From the NCBI RefSeq assembly GCF_036226605.1, contig NZ_CP109000.1, forward strand, positions 2,228,501 to 2,292,500: a stretch of 64,000 nt of DNA, in the 5' to 3' direction. The first letter of the stretch is position 1; each line of letters opens with the position of its first letter. Shown piece after piece: positions 46,513 through 56,472 of this stretch. Made by a program: the position numbers and the translations under genes. The DNA comes from Streptomyces sp. NBC_00704 (lineage in GTDB: Bacteria > Actinomycetota > Actinomycetes > Streptomycetales > Streptomycetaceae). Below the pieces are notes generated by a model. The model had not been told where the DNA came from and made no database searches. It saw nothing but the letters and a program-made list of their open reading frames with translations.

Positions 46513-48450
46513 ATGAGATCCAATCGCGCCACGCTGCGCGCCGGAGCGAGCATGGCGGCGACACTGCCCATGATCGCCGGCGCGCTGGCGCTCGGCATAC
46601 CCGCGGCCCACGCCGCGGACGGCCCGGCCCGTGACACGCTGTCCGGGACCAGGCCCGCGTGGGCCACCGCCAAGGCGGACAAGGGCGCGACGGCGGACAG
46701 CGCGCAGGTCTCCGCCCGTGTCTACCTCGCGGGACGCGACGCGGCCGGCCTCGCGCAGTACGCGAAGTCGGTCTCCGACCCGCACTCCGCCGCCTTCGGC
46801 AAGTACCTCTCCGCCGAGCAGGCGCAGGCCCGCTTCGGAGCGACCGAGGCCCAGGTGGCCGCGGTCAGGTCGTGGCTGACGGCGGCCGGTCTGAAGGTGA
46901 CCGGCACCAGCCGGCACTACGTCTCCGTCAGCGGTGACGTCGCCGCCGCCGAGAAGGCATTCGGCACCCAGCTGCACAACTTCGCCAAGGGCGCCAAGAC
47001 CTACCGGGCGCCGGCGAAGAGCGCGACGGCTCCCGCGAGCCTGGACGGCGCCGTCCTGACCGTGACCGGTCTGGACAACGCGCCGCACAAGGCCGCCTCC
47101 AAGGAGCAGCTGCCGCCGCCGGACGCGGTGTTCAAGAACGCCGGGCCGTTCTCCTCGTACTACGGCTCCAAGACCGCGAGCAGCCTCCCGTCGGCGTACG
47201 GCAAGAAGATCCCGTACGCCGTGCAGGGCTACACCGGCAAGCAGCTGCGGTCCGCCTACGGCGCCGGGAAGTTCACCGGCAAGGGCGTGCGGGTCGCCAT
47301 CACCGACGCCTACGCCTCGCCGACCATCGCCTTCGACGCGGCGACGTACGCGAAGGCGCACGGCGACGCGTCCTGGAAGACCGGGCAGCTGCGCCAGGTC
47401 CTGCCGGCGAACTACACGAAGACCGAGGAGTGCGGGGCGGCCGGCTGGTACGGCGAGGAGACCCTCGACGTCGAGGCCGTGCACGCGGTCGCGCCGGCCG
47501 CGAACGTCACGTACGTGGGCGCCGCGTCCTGCTACGACGACGACCTGCTCGACTCGCTCAGCAAGGTCGTCGACAACCACCTGGCCGACATCGTCTCCAA
47601 CTCGTGGGGCGACATCGAGGCCAACCAGACGCCGGACCTGGCGGCCGCCTACGACCAGGTCTTCCAGTTCGGCGCGGTCGAGGGGATCGGTTTCTACTTC
47701 TCCTCCGGCGACAACGGCGACGAGGTCGCCAACACCGGTACGAAGCAGGTCGACACCCCGGCCAACTCGGCGTGGGTGACGGCGGTCGGCGGCACCTCGC
47801 TGGCGGTCGGCAAGAACGACAAGTACCTGTGGGAGACCGGCTGGGGCACCGAGAAGGCGTCGCTGTCGGCCGACGGCAAGAGCTGGACGGGCTTCCCGGG
47901 CGCGTTCACCTCGGGCGCGGGCGGCGGCACGAGCAAGACGGTCGCCCAGCCGTACTACCAGAAGGGCGTCGTCCCGAAGGCGCTCGCCACGGCCAACGGC
48001 GCCGCGGGCAACCGCGTCGTCCCGGACATCGCGGCGATCGCCGACCCGAACACGGGCTTCCGGGTCGGCCAGACCCAGACCTTCCCGGACGGGTCCCAGC
48101 AGTACAGCGAGTACCGCATCGGCGGCACCTCGCTGGCGGCTCCGGTCATCGCGGCCGTGCAGGCGCTGGCCCAGGAGGCGCGCGGCGGCAAGGCGATCGG
48201 CTTCGCCAACCCGTCGATCTACTCCAAGTTCGGGTCGCGGGTCTACCACGACGTCACGGACAACCCGACCGGCTCCGGTCTCGCGGTCGTGCGCGTCGAC
48301 TTCGCCAACAGCGTGGACGCGACCGGCGGTCTGCTGACCTCCGTGCGCAGCCTCGGCAAGGACAGCTCGCTGTCCGCGGTGAAGGGCTACGACGACGTCA
48401 CCGGCGTGGGCACGCCCACGAAGGGCTACGTGGAGTCGTACAAGAAGTAG
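46513..48450 (+). CDS. secreted sedolisin (S53) serine-carboxyl protease
   Basis: A 645-residue exported protease. The signal peptide ends AHAADGP (about residue 35). A pro-kumamolisin activation domain follows (about 50-215; SVSDPHSAAFGKYLSAEQAQ). The catalytic domain has the Glu/Asp pair in GEETLDVEAVHAVAP, the oxyanion Asp in FSSGDNGDE and the nucleophile Ser in IGGTSLAAP. The C-terminal Ca site is GYDDVTGVGTP. It is active at acid pH in the family and acts outside the cell. ATG 46513 has GGGGG upstream. A strong terminator follows. Confidence 0.93.
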   Translation: MRSNRATLRAGASMAATLPMIAGALALGIPAAHAADGPARDTLSGTRPAWATAKADKGATADSAQVSARVYLAGRDAAGLAQYAKSVSDPHSAAFGKYLSAEQAQARFGATEAQVAAVRSWLTAAGLKVTGTSRHYVSVSGDVAAAEKAFGTQLHNFAKGAKTYRAPAKSATAPASLDGAVLTVTGLDNAPHKAASKEQLPPPDAVFKNAGPFSSYYGSKTASSLPSAYGKKIPYAVQGYTGKQLRSAYGAGKFTGKGVRVAITDAYASPTIAFDAATYAKAHGDASWKTGQLRQVLPANYTKTEECGAAGWYGEETLDVEAVHAVAPAANVTYVGAASCYDDDLLDSLSKVVDNHLADIVSNSWGDIEANQTPDLAAAYDQVFQFGAVEGIGFYFSSGDNGDEVANTGTKQVDTPANSAWVTAVGGTSLAVGKNDKYLWETGWGTEKASLSADGKSWTGFPGAFTSGAGGGTSKTVAQPYYQKGVVPKALATANGAAGNRVVPDIAAIADPNTGFRVGQTQTFPDGSQQYSEYRIGGTSLAAPVIAAVQALAQEARGGKAIGFANPSIYSKFGSRVYHDVTDNPTGSGLAVVRVDFANSVDATGGLLTSVRSLGKDSSLSAVKGYDDVTGVGTPTKGYVESYKK

Positions 48451-48476
48451 CACCGGGCGCAGCGGGCAGGCGCCTT

Positions 48477-48509
48477 GAGGGGGCGCGGGTGGGTCACCCG
48501 CGCCCCCTC
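48477..48509 (+). terminator. terminator of the sedolisin gene
   Basis: A perfect 15-bp stem, 48477-48491 with 48495-48509, with a three-base loop, 26 bases after the stop. Confidence 0.8.
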
Positions 48510-48579
48510 GTCGCGTGCCGGGGCGGCGCGCAGGTGACCGCACCCCCTATCGCGTCGCTCTGACGATTACACTGGGCCC

Positions 48580-50619
48580 GTGCCTGAATCGAACTTCTGG
48601 TCCCTTTATCAGCACGGGTTCGCGCGGGTCGCCGCATGCACGGGTCACACCGTCATCGCCGACCCGCCCGCCAACGCCGAAGCGGTCCTGCGCCACGCGC
48701 GCCGGTGCGCCGACGAGGGGGTGGCGGTCGCCGTCTTCCCGGAGATGGTGCTGTGCGGCTACTCCATCGAGGACCTGCTGTTGCAGGACGCGCTGCTCGA
48801 CGAGGTCGAGGCGGCGCTCCAGGAGGTGGTGGCCGGGTCGGCCGGCCTGCTGCCGGTCCTCGTCGTGGGCGCCCCCCTGCGGCACCGCAACCGGGTCTAC
48901 AACTGCGCGGTGATCGTGCACCGCGGCCGGGTCCTCGGCGTCGTGCCCAAGTCGTACCCGCCGAACTACCGGGAGTTCTACGAGCGCCGGCAGATCGGCG
49001 ACGGCGCCGACGAGCGCGGCGGGTCGGTCCGGGTCGGCGGCGAGAGCGTGCCGTTCGGCGTCGACCTGCTGTTCACCGCGCAGGACGTCCCCGGCCTCGT
49101 GCTGCACGCCGAGATCTGCGAGGACATGTGGGTGCCGGTGCCGCCCAGCGCGGAGGCCGCCCTCGCCGGCGCGACCGTCCTCGTCAACCTGTCGGGCAGC
49201 CCGATCACCGTCGGGCGGGCCGAGGACCGCAAGCTGCTGTGCCGCTCGGCCTCCTCCCGCTGCCTGGCCGCCTACGTGTACGCGGCCGCCGGGCTGGGCG
49301 AGTCGACCACCGACCTGTCCTGGGACGGCCAGGCCATGGTCTACGAGAACGGCGTGCTGCTCGCGGAGACGCAACGGTTCCCGCTCGGCGACGAGTACGC
49401 GATCGCCGACGTCGACCTCGACCTGCTGCGCCAGGAACGGCAGCGGATGGGCACGTTCGACGACAACCGCCGCACGCACCTCGCGCGCACCGGCGACTTC
49501 CGCACGGTCGACTTCGCACTCGGCCCGCCCTCCGCCGACCTCGGGCTGCGCCGCCGTCTGGAGCGCTTCCCGTTCGTGCCGGCCGACGCCGACCGTCTCG
49601 CCCAGGACTGCTACGAGGCGTACAACATCCAGGTCGCGGGCCTCCAGCAGCGCATGGCGGCGATCGGCGGGCCCAAGGTCGTCATCGGCGTGTCCGGCGG
49701 GCTCGACTCCACGCACGCGCTGATCGTCGCCGCCCGCGCGATGGACCGGGCGGGCCGCCCGCGCAGCGACATCCTGGCCTGGACGCTGCCCGGCTTCGCC
49801 ACCAGCGACCACACCAAGGACAACGCCCACAAGCTGATGAACTCGCTCGGCGTCACCGCGGCCGAGCTGGACATCACGCCCACCGCGCGGCTGATGCTGA
49901 AGGAGATGGGCCATCCGTTCGCCTCCGGCGAGCCGGTGTACGACGTCACCTTCGAGAACGTGCAGGCCGGGCTGCGCACCGACTACCTGTTCCGGCTGGC
50001 CAACCAGCGCGGGGGCATCGTGCTGGGCACCGGCGACCTGTCGGAGCTGGCGCTCGGCTGGTCCACGTACGGCGTGGGCGACCAGATGAGCCACTACAAC
50101 GTCAACTCCGGCGTGCCGAAGACGCTGATGCAGCACCTGATCCGCTGGGTCGTCAGCAGCGGCCAGTTCGACGAGGAGACCGGGCGCACGCTCTCCGCGA
50201 TCCTCGACACCGAGATCAGCCCGGAGCTCGTGCCGGGCGAGGAGATGCAGTCCACCGAGTCCCGGATCGGCCCCTACGCGCTGCACGACTTCACGCTCTT
50301 CCACGTGCTGCGCTACGGCTTCCGTCCCTCGAAGATCGCCTTCCTGGCCTGGCACGCCTGGCACGACGCGGACGCCGGCGACTGGCCTCCCGGCTTCCCC
50401 GACGCCAAGCGGGTGGCCTACGACCAGGCCGAGATCAGGCGCTGGCTGGAGGTCTTCTGCCGTCGCTTCTTCGCCTTCGCCCAGTTCAAACGGTCGGCGA
50501 TGCCCAACGGGCCGAAGGTGTCGGCGGGCGGCTCGCTGTCGCCGCGGGGTGACTGGCGGGCGCCGTCGGACAGTTCGGCGGCGGCTTGGCTGCGGGATCT
50601 TGCGCGTTTCGACGCGTAG
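48580..50619 (+). CDS. nadE: glutamine-dependent NAD synthetase
   Basis: A 679-residue cytoplasmic enzyme converting deamido-NAD to NAD with ATP, using glutamine. An N-terminal nitrilase-type glutaminase domain carries Glu in VFPEMVLCGYS, Lys in VVPKSYPP and Cys in HAEICEDMWVP. The C-terminal NAD-synthetase domain carries the P-loop VIGVSGGLDSTHALI and GTGDLSELALGWSTYG. The length fits the actinobacterial two-domain enzyme. It starts at GTG 48580. It is followed by a 117-bp repeat array. Confidence 0.96.
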   Translation: MPESNFWSLYQHGFARVAACTGHTVIADPPANAEAVLRHARRCADEGVAVAVFPEMVLCGYSIEDLLLQDALLDEVEAALQEVVAGSAGLLPVLVVGAPLRHRNRVYNCAVIVHRGRVLGVVPKSYPPNYREFYERRQIGDGADERGGSVRVGGESVPFGVDLLFTAQDVPGLVLHAEICEDMWVPVPPSAEAALAGATVLVNLSGSPITVGRAEDRKLLCRSASSRCLAAYVYAAAGLGESTTDLSWDGQAMVYENGVLLAETQRFPLGDEYAIADVDLDLLRQERQRMGTFDDNRRTHLARTGDFRTVDFALGPPSADLGLRRRLERFPFVPADADRLAQDCYEAYNIQVAGLQQRMAAIGGPKVVIGVSGGLDSTHALIVAARAMDRAGRPRSDILAWTLPGFATSDHTKDNAHKLMNSLGVTAAELDITPTARLMLKEMGHPFASGEPVYDVTFENVQAGLRTDYLFRLANQRGGIVLGTGDLSELALGWSTYGVGDQMSHYNVNSGVPKTLMQHLIRWVVSSGQFDEETGRTLSAILDTEISPELVPGEEMQSTESRIGPYALHDFTLFHVLRYGFRPSKIAFLAWHAWHDADAGDWPPGFPDAKRVAYDQAEIRRWLEVFCRRFFAFAQFKRSAMPNGPKVSAGGSLSPRGDWRAPSDSSAAAWLRDLARFDA

Positions 50620-50788
50620 GGCTGCCGCCCGGGGCGCTTTGTCGGTGGGGGGTGTTGGAGTGCGGCGGTGGCCGGTTCGCCGGTTCGCGGTGTACACGGG
50701 GCCGGGGGCCGGGGGGCCGGGTCTTGGTGAGCGGTGGCCCGGGGGCCGGCGGGCCGGGGCCGGGTGACTGGTGCGCTGCGGGGCATCT

Positions 50789-51360
50789 GCGGGTCCGCCG
50801 TGGCTGGTCGCGCAGTTCCCCGCGCCCCTGGGGGAGGCCGGCCGGCCCCGCCCCGGGTCCCAGCGCACGATCCCGCAGGCGGGGTGGGTAGGGCCGTGGG
50901 CATGTGCGGGTCCGCCGTGGCTGGTCGCGCAGTTCCCCGCGCCCCTGGGGGAGGCCGACCGGCCCGGCCCCGGGTCCCAGCGCACGTCCCCGCAGGCGGG
51001 GTGGGTAGGGCCGTGAGCACCTGCGGATCCGCTGCCGCTGGTCGCGCAGTTCCCCGCCCCCCTGGGGGAGGCCAGCCGGCCCGGCCCCGGGTCCCAGCGC
51101 ACGTCCCCGCAGGCGGGGTGGGTAGGGCCGTGAGCACCTGCGGATCCGCTGCCGCTGGTCGCGCAGTTCCCCGCGCCCCTGGGGGAGGCCGGCCAGCCCG
51201 GCCCCGGGTCCCAGCGCACGATCCCGCAGGCGGGGCGGGTAGGGCCGTGAGCACCTACGGGTCCGCCGTGGCTGGTCGCGCAGTTCCCCGCCCCCCTGGG
51301 GGGAGGCCGGCCGGCCCCGCCCCGAGTCCCAGCCCACGACCCCGCAGGCGGGGGGAGGCC
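50789..51360. repeat. five tandem 117-bp repeats
   Basis: CTGGTCGCGCAGTTCCCCGC recurs (last bases vary) at 50804, 50921, 51038, 51155 and 51272, exactly 117 bases apart. Each unit also holds CTGGGGGAGGCC, CGGGTCCCAGC and the small hairpin CCCGCAGGCGGG. The fifth unit is degenerate at its end. It fills most of the 777-base gap between nadE and the convergent MFS gene; 50640-50790 is GC-rich with GGGGCCGGG runs and no clear feature. Because 117 is a multiple of three, open frames run through it, but their translations are only the repeat. The GTCGCGCAGTTCCCCGCGCCCCT core is, from memory, a dispersed intergenic element in many Streptomyces. Confidence 0.9.
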
Positions 51361-51396
51361 TGCCCGGAAGCGGGTTCCAGCGCACCGCCACTGGGG

Positions 51397-52620
51397 TCAG
51401 TGGTGGGCTTCTGCTGGGGTTGGGTGGGGGTGGTGGGTGGCGATGACTCGGTCGCGGGTGGTGGGGCGGTGGGTGCGGCGGGCGTCGACCGCGTAGGCGG
51501 TGGCGGCCACCGCCAGGCCGAGGGCGGCCAGGGCCGCGCCCGCCAGTGCGGGTGAGGTGACGCCGAGGCCGGCCGTGAGGGCCAGGCCGCCGAGCCAGGC
51601 GCCGCCGGCGTTGGCCAGGTTGAAGGCCGCCTGATTGGCGGAGGAGGCGAGGGAGGGGCCGTCGGCGGCCTTCTCCATCACCATCAGGTTCAGCGGCGAG
51701 CCCGTGACGAACGCCGCGACGCCGAGCAGGAGCACGGCCAGCGCGCCGCCCCACGCCGTCGTCATCAGCAGCGGGAAGAGGGCCAGGACCAGGGCCAGCG
51801 AGGTGAGACCGGCGAACAGGGTGGGGCGCATCGCGCGGTCGGCGAGGCGGCCGCCCAGCAGGTTGCCGGCGGTGGCGCCGACGCCGAACAGCGCCAGCAG
51901 CAGCGTCACGCTGGAGTCGGCGAAGCCGGCGGAGTCCGTCAGCATCGGCGTGATGTAGCTGTAGGCGGAGAAGAGGGCGCCGAAGCCGGCCACGGTGGTG
52001 CCGAGCGCCAGCCACACCGGCAGCGAGCGCAGGGCGGCCAGTTCGCGGCGCAGGCCGACGGCGGGCGCCTGGGCGTCGTCGCGCGGGATGAGCAGGGCCA
52101 GGGCGGCGATGGCGACGAGGCCGATCACGCTGACGCCGAGGAAGGTCGCGCGCCAGCCGAGGTGCTGGCCGACGAGGGTGGCGACGGGAACGCCCGCGAC
52201 GTTGGCGACGGTCAGGCCGAGGAACATCAGCGACACCGAGCGGGCCTTGCGTTCCGGCGCGACCAGGTTGGTGGCCACCACCGCGCCCACGCCGAAGAAG
52301 GCGCCGTGCGGCAGACCGCTGAGGAAGCGGGCGGCCAGCAGCCAGCCGTCGTCCGGGGCGAGCGCCGAGAGCGCGTTGCCGGTGACGAAGAGGGCCATCA
52401 GGGAGATCAGGACCGTGCGGCGGGACATCCGCGCCGTCGCGGCGGCCAGCAGCGGCGCGCCGATGACGACGCCGAGCGCGTACGCGGAGACGAGGTGCCC
52501 GGCCGCCGGGATCGAGATGTGCAGGTCGTCCGCGACCTCGGGCAGCAGGCCCATCATCACGAACTCGGTGGTGCCGATGCCGAAGGCACCCACGGCCAGG
52601 GCGAGCAGGGCCAGGGGCAT
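51397..52620 (-). CDS. MFS efflux transporter, DHA1 family
   Basis: A 407-residue transporter with twelve hydrophobic segments, opening with the DHA1 signature GAFGIGTTEFVMMGLLPEVA, and ARMSRRTVLISLMALFVTGN later. Such pumps (AraJ/Cmx-like) export drugs or sugars by proton antiport. A palindrome lies 39 bases upstream of its start. It converges on nadE across the repeat array. Confidence 0.9.
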   Translation of the reverse strand: MPLALLALAVGAFGIGTTEFVMMGLLPEVADDLHISIPAAGHLVSAYALGVVIGAPLLAAATARMSRRTVLISLMALFVTGNALSALAPDDGWLLAARFLSGLPHGAFFGVGAVVATNLVAPERKARSVSLMFLGLTVANVAGVPVATLVGQHLGWRATFLGVSVIGLVAIAALALLIPRDDAQAPAVGLRRELAALRSLPVWLALGTTVAGFGALFSAYSYITPMLTDSAGFADSSVTLLLALFGVGATAGNLLGGRLADRAMRPTLFAGLTSLALVLALFPLLMTTAWGGALAVLLLGVAAFVTGSPLNLMVMEKAADGPSLASSANQAAFNLANAGGAWLGGLALTAGLGVTSPALAGAALAALGLAVAATAYAVDARRTHRPTTRDRVIATHHPHPTPAEAHH

Positions 52621-52658
52621 GAAGAACGTGCCTTTCAGAGAGAGCGGGTTCCGGCCAT

Positions 52659-52673
52659 CATACGTTTCGTATG
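52659..52673. promoter_or_regulatory. operator-like palindrome before the DHA1 pump gene
   Basis: CATACG-TTT-CGTATG is a perfect inverted repeat, 39 bases before the pump start codon on the minus strand. Its ATACG half-site also occurs in the second pump's operator at 56316. Confidence 0.55.
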
Positions 52674-52728
52674 TTCAAGTACGGAACAAAGTCTCCCCGG
52701 CCCGGTATTCCGGCGGCCGACGCCCCGG

Positions 52729-53790
52729 TTACGGTGTGGTGACCTTCACACGCGCCGCCACCGGCAGATGGTCGCTCGCCGTCTGCGGCAGGGTCCAGGA
52801 GGTGACCGGATCCACACCCTTGACCATGATCTGGTCGATGCGGGCCATCGGGAACGACGCCGGCCAGCTGAACCCGAAGCCGCTGCCCGCCGCGCCCTGC
52901 GTGGAGCGCATCTGCGAGGTCACGGCGTTGAGCGAACGGTCGTTCATGGTGCCGTTGAGGTCGCCCAGCAGGATCACCCGGGTCAGCTTCTCGTCGGCGA
53001 TCGCCTCGCCCAGCGCGTCCGCGCTCGTGTCGCGCTGGCGGGCCGTGAAACCGGCCCGCAGCTTCACCCGCACCGAGGGCAGATGGGCGACATAGACGGC
53101 GACCTCGCCCTGCGGTGTCGCCACGGTCGCCCGCATGGCGCGCGTCCAGCCCAGCTTGATGTCCACGGGCTTCACGGCGCTCAGCGCGTACCTGCTCCAC
53201 AGCCCAACCGTGCCCTGCACCGAGTGGTACGGGTACGTCGCCGCCAGCGCCTTCGCGTACACCGGCGCCGCCGTGCCGGTCAGTTCCTCCAGCGCCACCA
53301 CGTCCGCGCCCGACGCGGCGACGTCACGGGCGGTGCCGGCCGGATCGGGGTTGTCCGCGTTGACGTTGTGGGTGGCGACGGTCAGGTCCCCGCCCGCGCC
53401 GGTCCGGTCCACGAGGAGTCCGCCGAAGAGGTTCGCCCAGACCACGGCCGGGAGGACGACGGCGATCAGCGCGATCGCCGACCTGCGCACCAGCGCCAGC
53501 ACCAGCAGCACCGGGACGAGGACGCCGATCCAGGGCAGGAACGTCTCCGTCAGGCTGCCGAGGTTGCCGAAGCGGTTCGGGATGCGCGAGTGCAGCAGCA
53601 TCACCAGGGCGAGCGCCGTGGCGACGCCGGTGAGGACCAGACCGCGCCGCCAGATGCGCGGATCACCGCGCCAGCCCGTCGACAGCCGGCCGACGAAGCG
53701 TCCGATCAGGCGCCGGAGCCGGGCTCCCCGAGGCTCGTGTCCCGAGCCGCCGTTGTCGTCCGTCTCCGTCATGTACGCCTGCTGCGCCAT
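52729..53790 (-). CDS. membrane-anchored endonuclease/exonuclease/phosphatase-family hydrolase
   Basis: A 353-residue protein. Three hydrophobic segments lie in residues about 50-125 (LVLTGVATALALVMLLHSRI and the next two). An EEP domain follows, with Asn in TVATHNVNAD, Glu in VVALEELTG, Asp and Asn in LLGDLNGTMND and His in TASDHLPVAA. This is the DNase I/phosphodiesterase fold, probably facing outside. Substrates could be nucleic acid, lipid or sugar phosphates. It starts at ATG 53790 with GAGG upstream and ends 108 bases upstream of the DHA1 pump start, same strand. Confidence 0.87.
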   Translation of the reverse strand: MAQQAYMTETDDNGGSGHEPRGARLRRLIGRFVGRLSTGWRGDPRIWRRGLVLTGVATALALVMLLHSRIPNRFGNLGSLTETFLPWIGVLVPVLLVLALVRRSAIALIAVVLPAVVWANLFGGLLVDRTGAGGDLTVATHNVNADNPDPAGTARDVAASGADVVALEELTGTAAPVYAKALAATYPYHSVQGTVGLWSRYALSAVKPVDIKLGWTRAMRATVATPQGEVAVYVAHLPSVRVKLRAGFTARQRDTSADALGEAIADEKLTRVILLGDLNGTMNDRSLNAVTSQMRSTQGAAGSGFGFSWPASFPMARIDQIMVKGVDPVTSWTLPQTASDHLPVAARVKVTTP

Positions 53791-53972
53791 ACCGTCGCCT
53801 CACTGCCTGCCGTGCACACCGTACGTCCCCCCGGGTACGACCCTAGGCGATGTTCGGTTTCGTTCTCGCCGTCCCGTGACGGCCGTACGGGCAGGAGGAC
53901 GAACGGGGCGCGCTCAGGGGTTCCGGACCCGGGCCGTGTGACCTGGTCTGTGACGGAACGCGCACATGGGCG

Positions 53973-54605
53973 TTACGGAGCCGGGGAGCTGACGGGGCGT
54001 AGTCCGGCGAGCAGCGTGTCGACGATGCGTTCGGGCAGGTCCTCCGGCAGGTCGGCGTCGGGCCGCAGGACGGCGCGCACCAGCATCGGCCCGACGAACA
54101 GGTCGTTCACGAGATCGACGTCGACGTCGCCGCGCAGTTCGCCGTCGCGCTGGCCCCGGCGCAGGACCTCGATCCCCAGCCTGCGCCGCGGTGCTATGAC
54201 CGTGTTGTGGTAGGCGGCCCAGATCTTCGGGCTGCTCTTCATCTGGGCCTGCACGTTGTGCAGGATGGCGGAGGAACGGTTGACGAGGCCCCGCCGGCGC
54301 AGCGACTCCAGCAGCACGATCAGGTCGTCGCGCATGGAGGTGCCGGGGAGTTCCAGGTCGTCGGGTTCCGCGGTGCGCAGGACGTCGACGAAGAGTTCCT
54401 CCTTGCCGCTCCAGCGGCGGTAGATGGCGGCCTTGCCGACGCCGGCGGTGCGGGCGATGCGCTCGATGGAGATCTCGCCGAGCGAGACGCCCTCCTCCAG
54501 CAGCTTCATCACGCCCTCGATGATGGCCCGTTCCACGGCCTCGCTCCGGGGCCGGCCCCGGACCGGCTGCTCCACGGCTGTGCTGTCGGCGGGGCTCACG
54601 TCCAT
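53973..54605 (-). CDS. TetR-family regulator of the adjacent MFS pump
   Basis: A 210-residue regulator. The helix-turn-helix reads ISIERIARTAGVGKAAIYRR and WSGKEELFVDVL, with a helical ligand domain after it. ATG 54605 has AAGGACCG upstream; earlier in-frame codons give a Gly/Arg leader without character and are rejected. It is 95 bases downstream of the DHA2 pump gene on the same strand, so it is probably co-transcribed and acts at the pump's operator. Confidence 0.9.
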   Translation of the reverse strand: MDVSPADSTAVEQPVRGRPRSEAVERAIIEGVMKLLEEGVSLGEISIERIARTAGVGKAAIYRRWSGKEELFVDVLRTAEPDDLELPGTSMRDDLIVLLESLRRRGLVNRSSAILHNVQAQMKSSPKIWAAYHNTVIAPRRRLGIEVLRRGQRDGELRGDVDVDLVNDLFVGPMLVRAVLRPDADLPEDLPERIVDTLLAGLRPVSSPAP

Positions 54606-54700
54606 CGGTCCTTTCGTCCGGTCCCTTCGTCGCGCTGAAGCGATTGTCGCGCGGATGGCGGGCGGGGCGGCGACTCCCGGCCGCCCCGCCCGCCCGCCGG

Positions 54701-56293
54701 TCACGGCTTCGCCCGCGCCAACTCCTCCTCGTTCGCGGCCTCCTGCACGGGCTTCGGACGACCCGGCAGGAAGAGGGCCACCACGATCGCGCCCACCACG
54801 GCCACGCCCGCCCCGCACAGGGCGGTGATGTGCATGGCGTGCAGGAACGCGTCATGAGCGGGCACGACCAGCGACCGGCCCTGGTCGCCGAGCTTGGCGG
54901 CGACCCCGAGGGTGGCCTCGATCGACTCGCCCGCCGTGTCGCGCAGGCCCGGCGGCAGCGTGCCGAGGTGGCCCTCGATGCCGTTGCGGTACGACGTCGA
55001 CAGCACGGAGCCGAGGACGGCGATGCCGAGCGCGCCGCCGACCTGGCGGAAGGTGTTGCTCAGCGCGGAGGCGGAGCCCGCCTTCTCGCGGGGCAGCGCC
55101 TGCATGATGACGACGCTGGTCGGGGTCATGATGTGGGCCATTCCCGCACCCATGAAGAAGAAGACGACCTCCAGGAGCCAGATCGGGGTGTCGGCGTCCA
55201 GGGTGGCGAACGCGACGAGCGTCGCGGCGAGCACGAGCATCGCGGTCGTGGTCGTCGCCCGGATCCCTATGCGGTCGACGACCAGCCGGGCGCGCGGCGC
55301 GAAGATCAGCTGGGCGGCCGCCAGCGGCAGCAGCAGCAGACCGGTCTGGAGCGGCGAGTAGCCGCGCACGCTCTGGGTGTAGAAGACCGAGAAGAAGGTG
55401 ACGCCCATCAGCGCGAAGAAGACCAGCGCGATGACGGAGATGGCGGCGGAGAACACCTTGTTCTTGAAGTAGTCCATGTCGACGGACGGGTGGTCGCTGC
55501 GCTTCTCGAACACCACGAACGCGGCCAGGACGACGAGGCCGGCCCCTATGGTCGCCAGCACCTTCGCGTCGGTGAAGTCGGCCAGTTCACCGCCCTTGAT
55601 GATGCCGTACACGAGCAGGACGAGGCCGATCACCGACAGGACGACGCCGACGAGGTCGACCCGGCCCGGCTTCGGGTCGCGGGACTCGGGCACCAGCCAC
55701 AGCATCAGCCCGATCGCGAGCAGCACGATCGGCACGTTGATGAGGAAGACCGAGCCCCACCAGAAGTGGTCGAGCAGCAGGCCGCCGGTGATGGGGCCTA
55801 TGGCGATGGCGAGGCCGACGCCGCCGGCCCACATGCCGATCGCCTTGGGCTGCTCCTCCCGGTCGAAGACGTTCATCAGGACGGCGAGCGTGGCGGGCAT
55901 CACGAAGGCCGCGCCGAGCGCCATCAGCGCGCGGAAGGCGATGAGCTGGGCGGGCGAGCCGGACTCGGCGGCGAGCGCCGAGCCCATGCCGAACACCGCC
56001 AGTCCCCCGAGCAGGACCTTCTTGCGGCCGATGCGGTCGCCGAGGAGGCCGGCGGAGAACAGCAGTCCCGCGAAGACGAGCGTGTAGGCGTTGATCGCCC
56101 ACTCCAGCTCGCTCTGGGTGGCCCCGAGTCCCGTCGGGGCGGGCGTGGAGATCGTCTTGATCGCGACGTTCAGGATCGAGTTGTCGAGCACCACGATCAG
56201 CAGACTCAGCATCAGGACGCCGAGGATCGCCCAACGACGCCGGTGCACCGCTTCCGGTATCCGCGGAGCGGTGGGGACGGCAGGAGTAGTCAT
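54701..56293 (-). CDS. MFS drug exporter, EmrB/QacA (DHA2) family
   Basis: A 530-residue transporter with fourteen hydrophobic segments. Motifs are [17 protein letters not shown] (DHA2 motif D1), [13 protein letters not shown] (motif A) and [20 protein letters not shown]. It exports drugs or antibiotics by proton antiport. A perfect inverted-repeat operator lies 23 bases upstream, and a TetR gene follows in the same direction. Confidence 0.93.
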   Translation of the reverse strand: MTTPAVPTAPRIPEAVHRRRWAILGVLMLSLLIVVLDNSILNVAIKTISTPAPTGLGATQSELEWAINAYTLVFAGLLFSAGLLGDRIGRKKVLLGGLAVFGMGSALAAESGSPAQLIAFRALMALGAAFVMPATLAVLMNVFDREEQPKAIGMWAGGVGLAIAIGPITGGLLLDHFWWGSVFLINVPIVLLAIGLMLWLVPESRDPKPGRVDLVGVVLSVIGLVLLVYGIIKGGELADFTDAKVLATIGAGLVVLAAFVVFEKRSDHPSVDMDYFKNKVFSAAISVIALVFFALMGVTFFSVFYTQSVRGYSPLQTGLLLLPLAAAQLIFAPRARLVVDRIGIRATTTTAMLVLAATLVAFATLDADTPIWLLEVVFFFMGAGMAHIMTPTSVVIMQALPREKAGSASALSNTFRQVGGALGIAVLGSVLSTSYRNGIEGHLGTLPPGLRDTAGESIEATLGVAAKLGDQGRSLVVPAHDAFLHAMHITALCGAGVAVVGAIVVALFLPGRPKPVQEAANEEELARAKP

Positions 56294-56315
56294 GACGCCG
56301 AGCCTAGAACACTTC

Positions 56316-56338
56316 CGATACGGAACCGTCTCGTATCG
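56316..56338. promoter_or_regulatory. TetR-type operator before the DHA2 pump gene
   Basis: CGATACG-N9-CGTATCG is a perfect 7-bp-arm inverted repeat at 56316-56338, 23 bases upstream of the pump ATG. Confidence 0.7.
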
Positions 56339-56472
56339 ATTCCGCCGCCGTCTTTCTTACTGAGGCTTTACCCACAGGGGGCGCTCTGGCCCTCGCCGGG
56401 GCGAGGTGCCACCATGGGAAGCGGTCCGGGGACGCCGTGAGGGCGCCTCGAGATGACGAAGGAGCCGGTGCA

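Noticed and set aside
50789..51360. CRISPR array
   Set aside because: Units of 117 bases are nearly identical throughout, with no unique spacers and no cas genes nearby.
50734..51555. Open frames running through the 117-bp repeats
   Set aside because: They exist only because 117 is divisible by three. The translation is the repeat itself with no start signal or conserved character.
54644..56440. Plus-strand frame opposite the DHA2 pump
   Set aside because: A shadow frame of Arg/Glu/Asp/His repeats caused by codons of the transporter read backwards.
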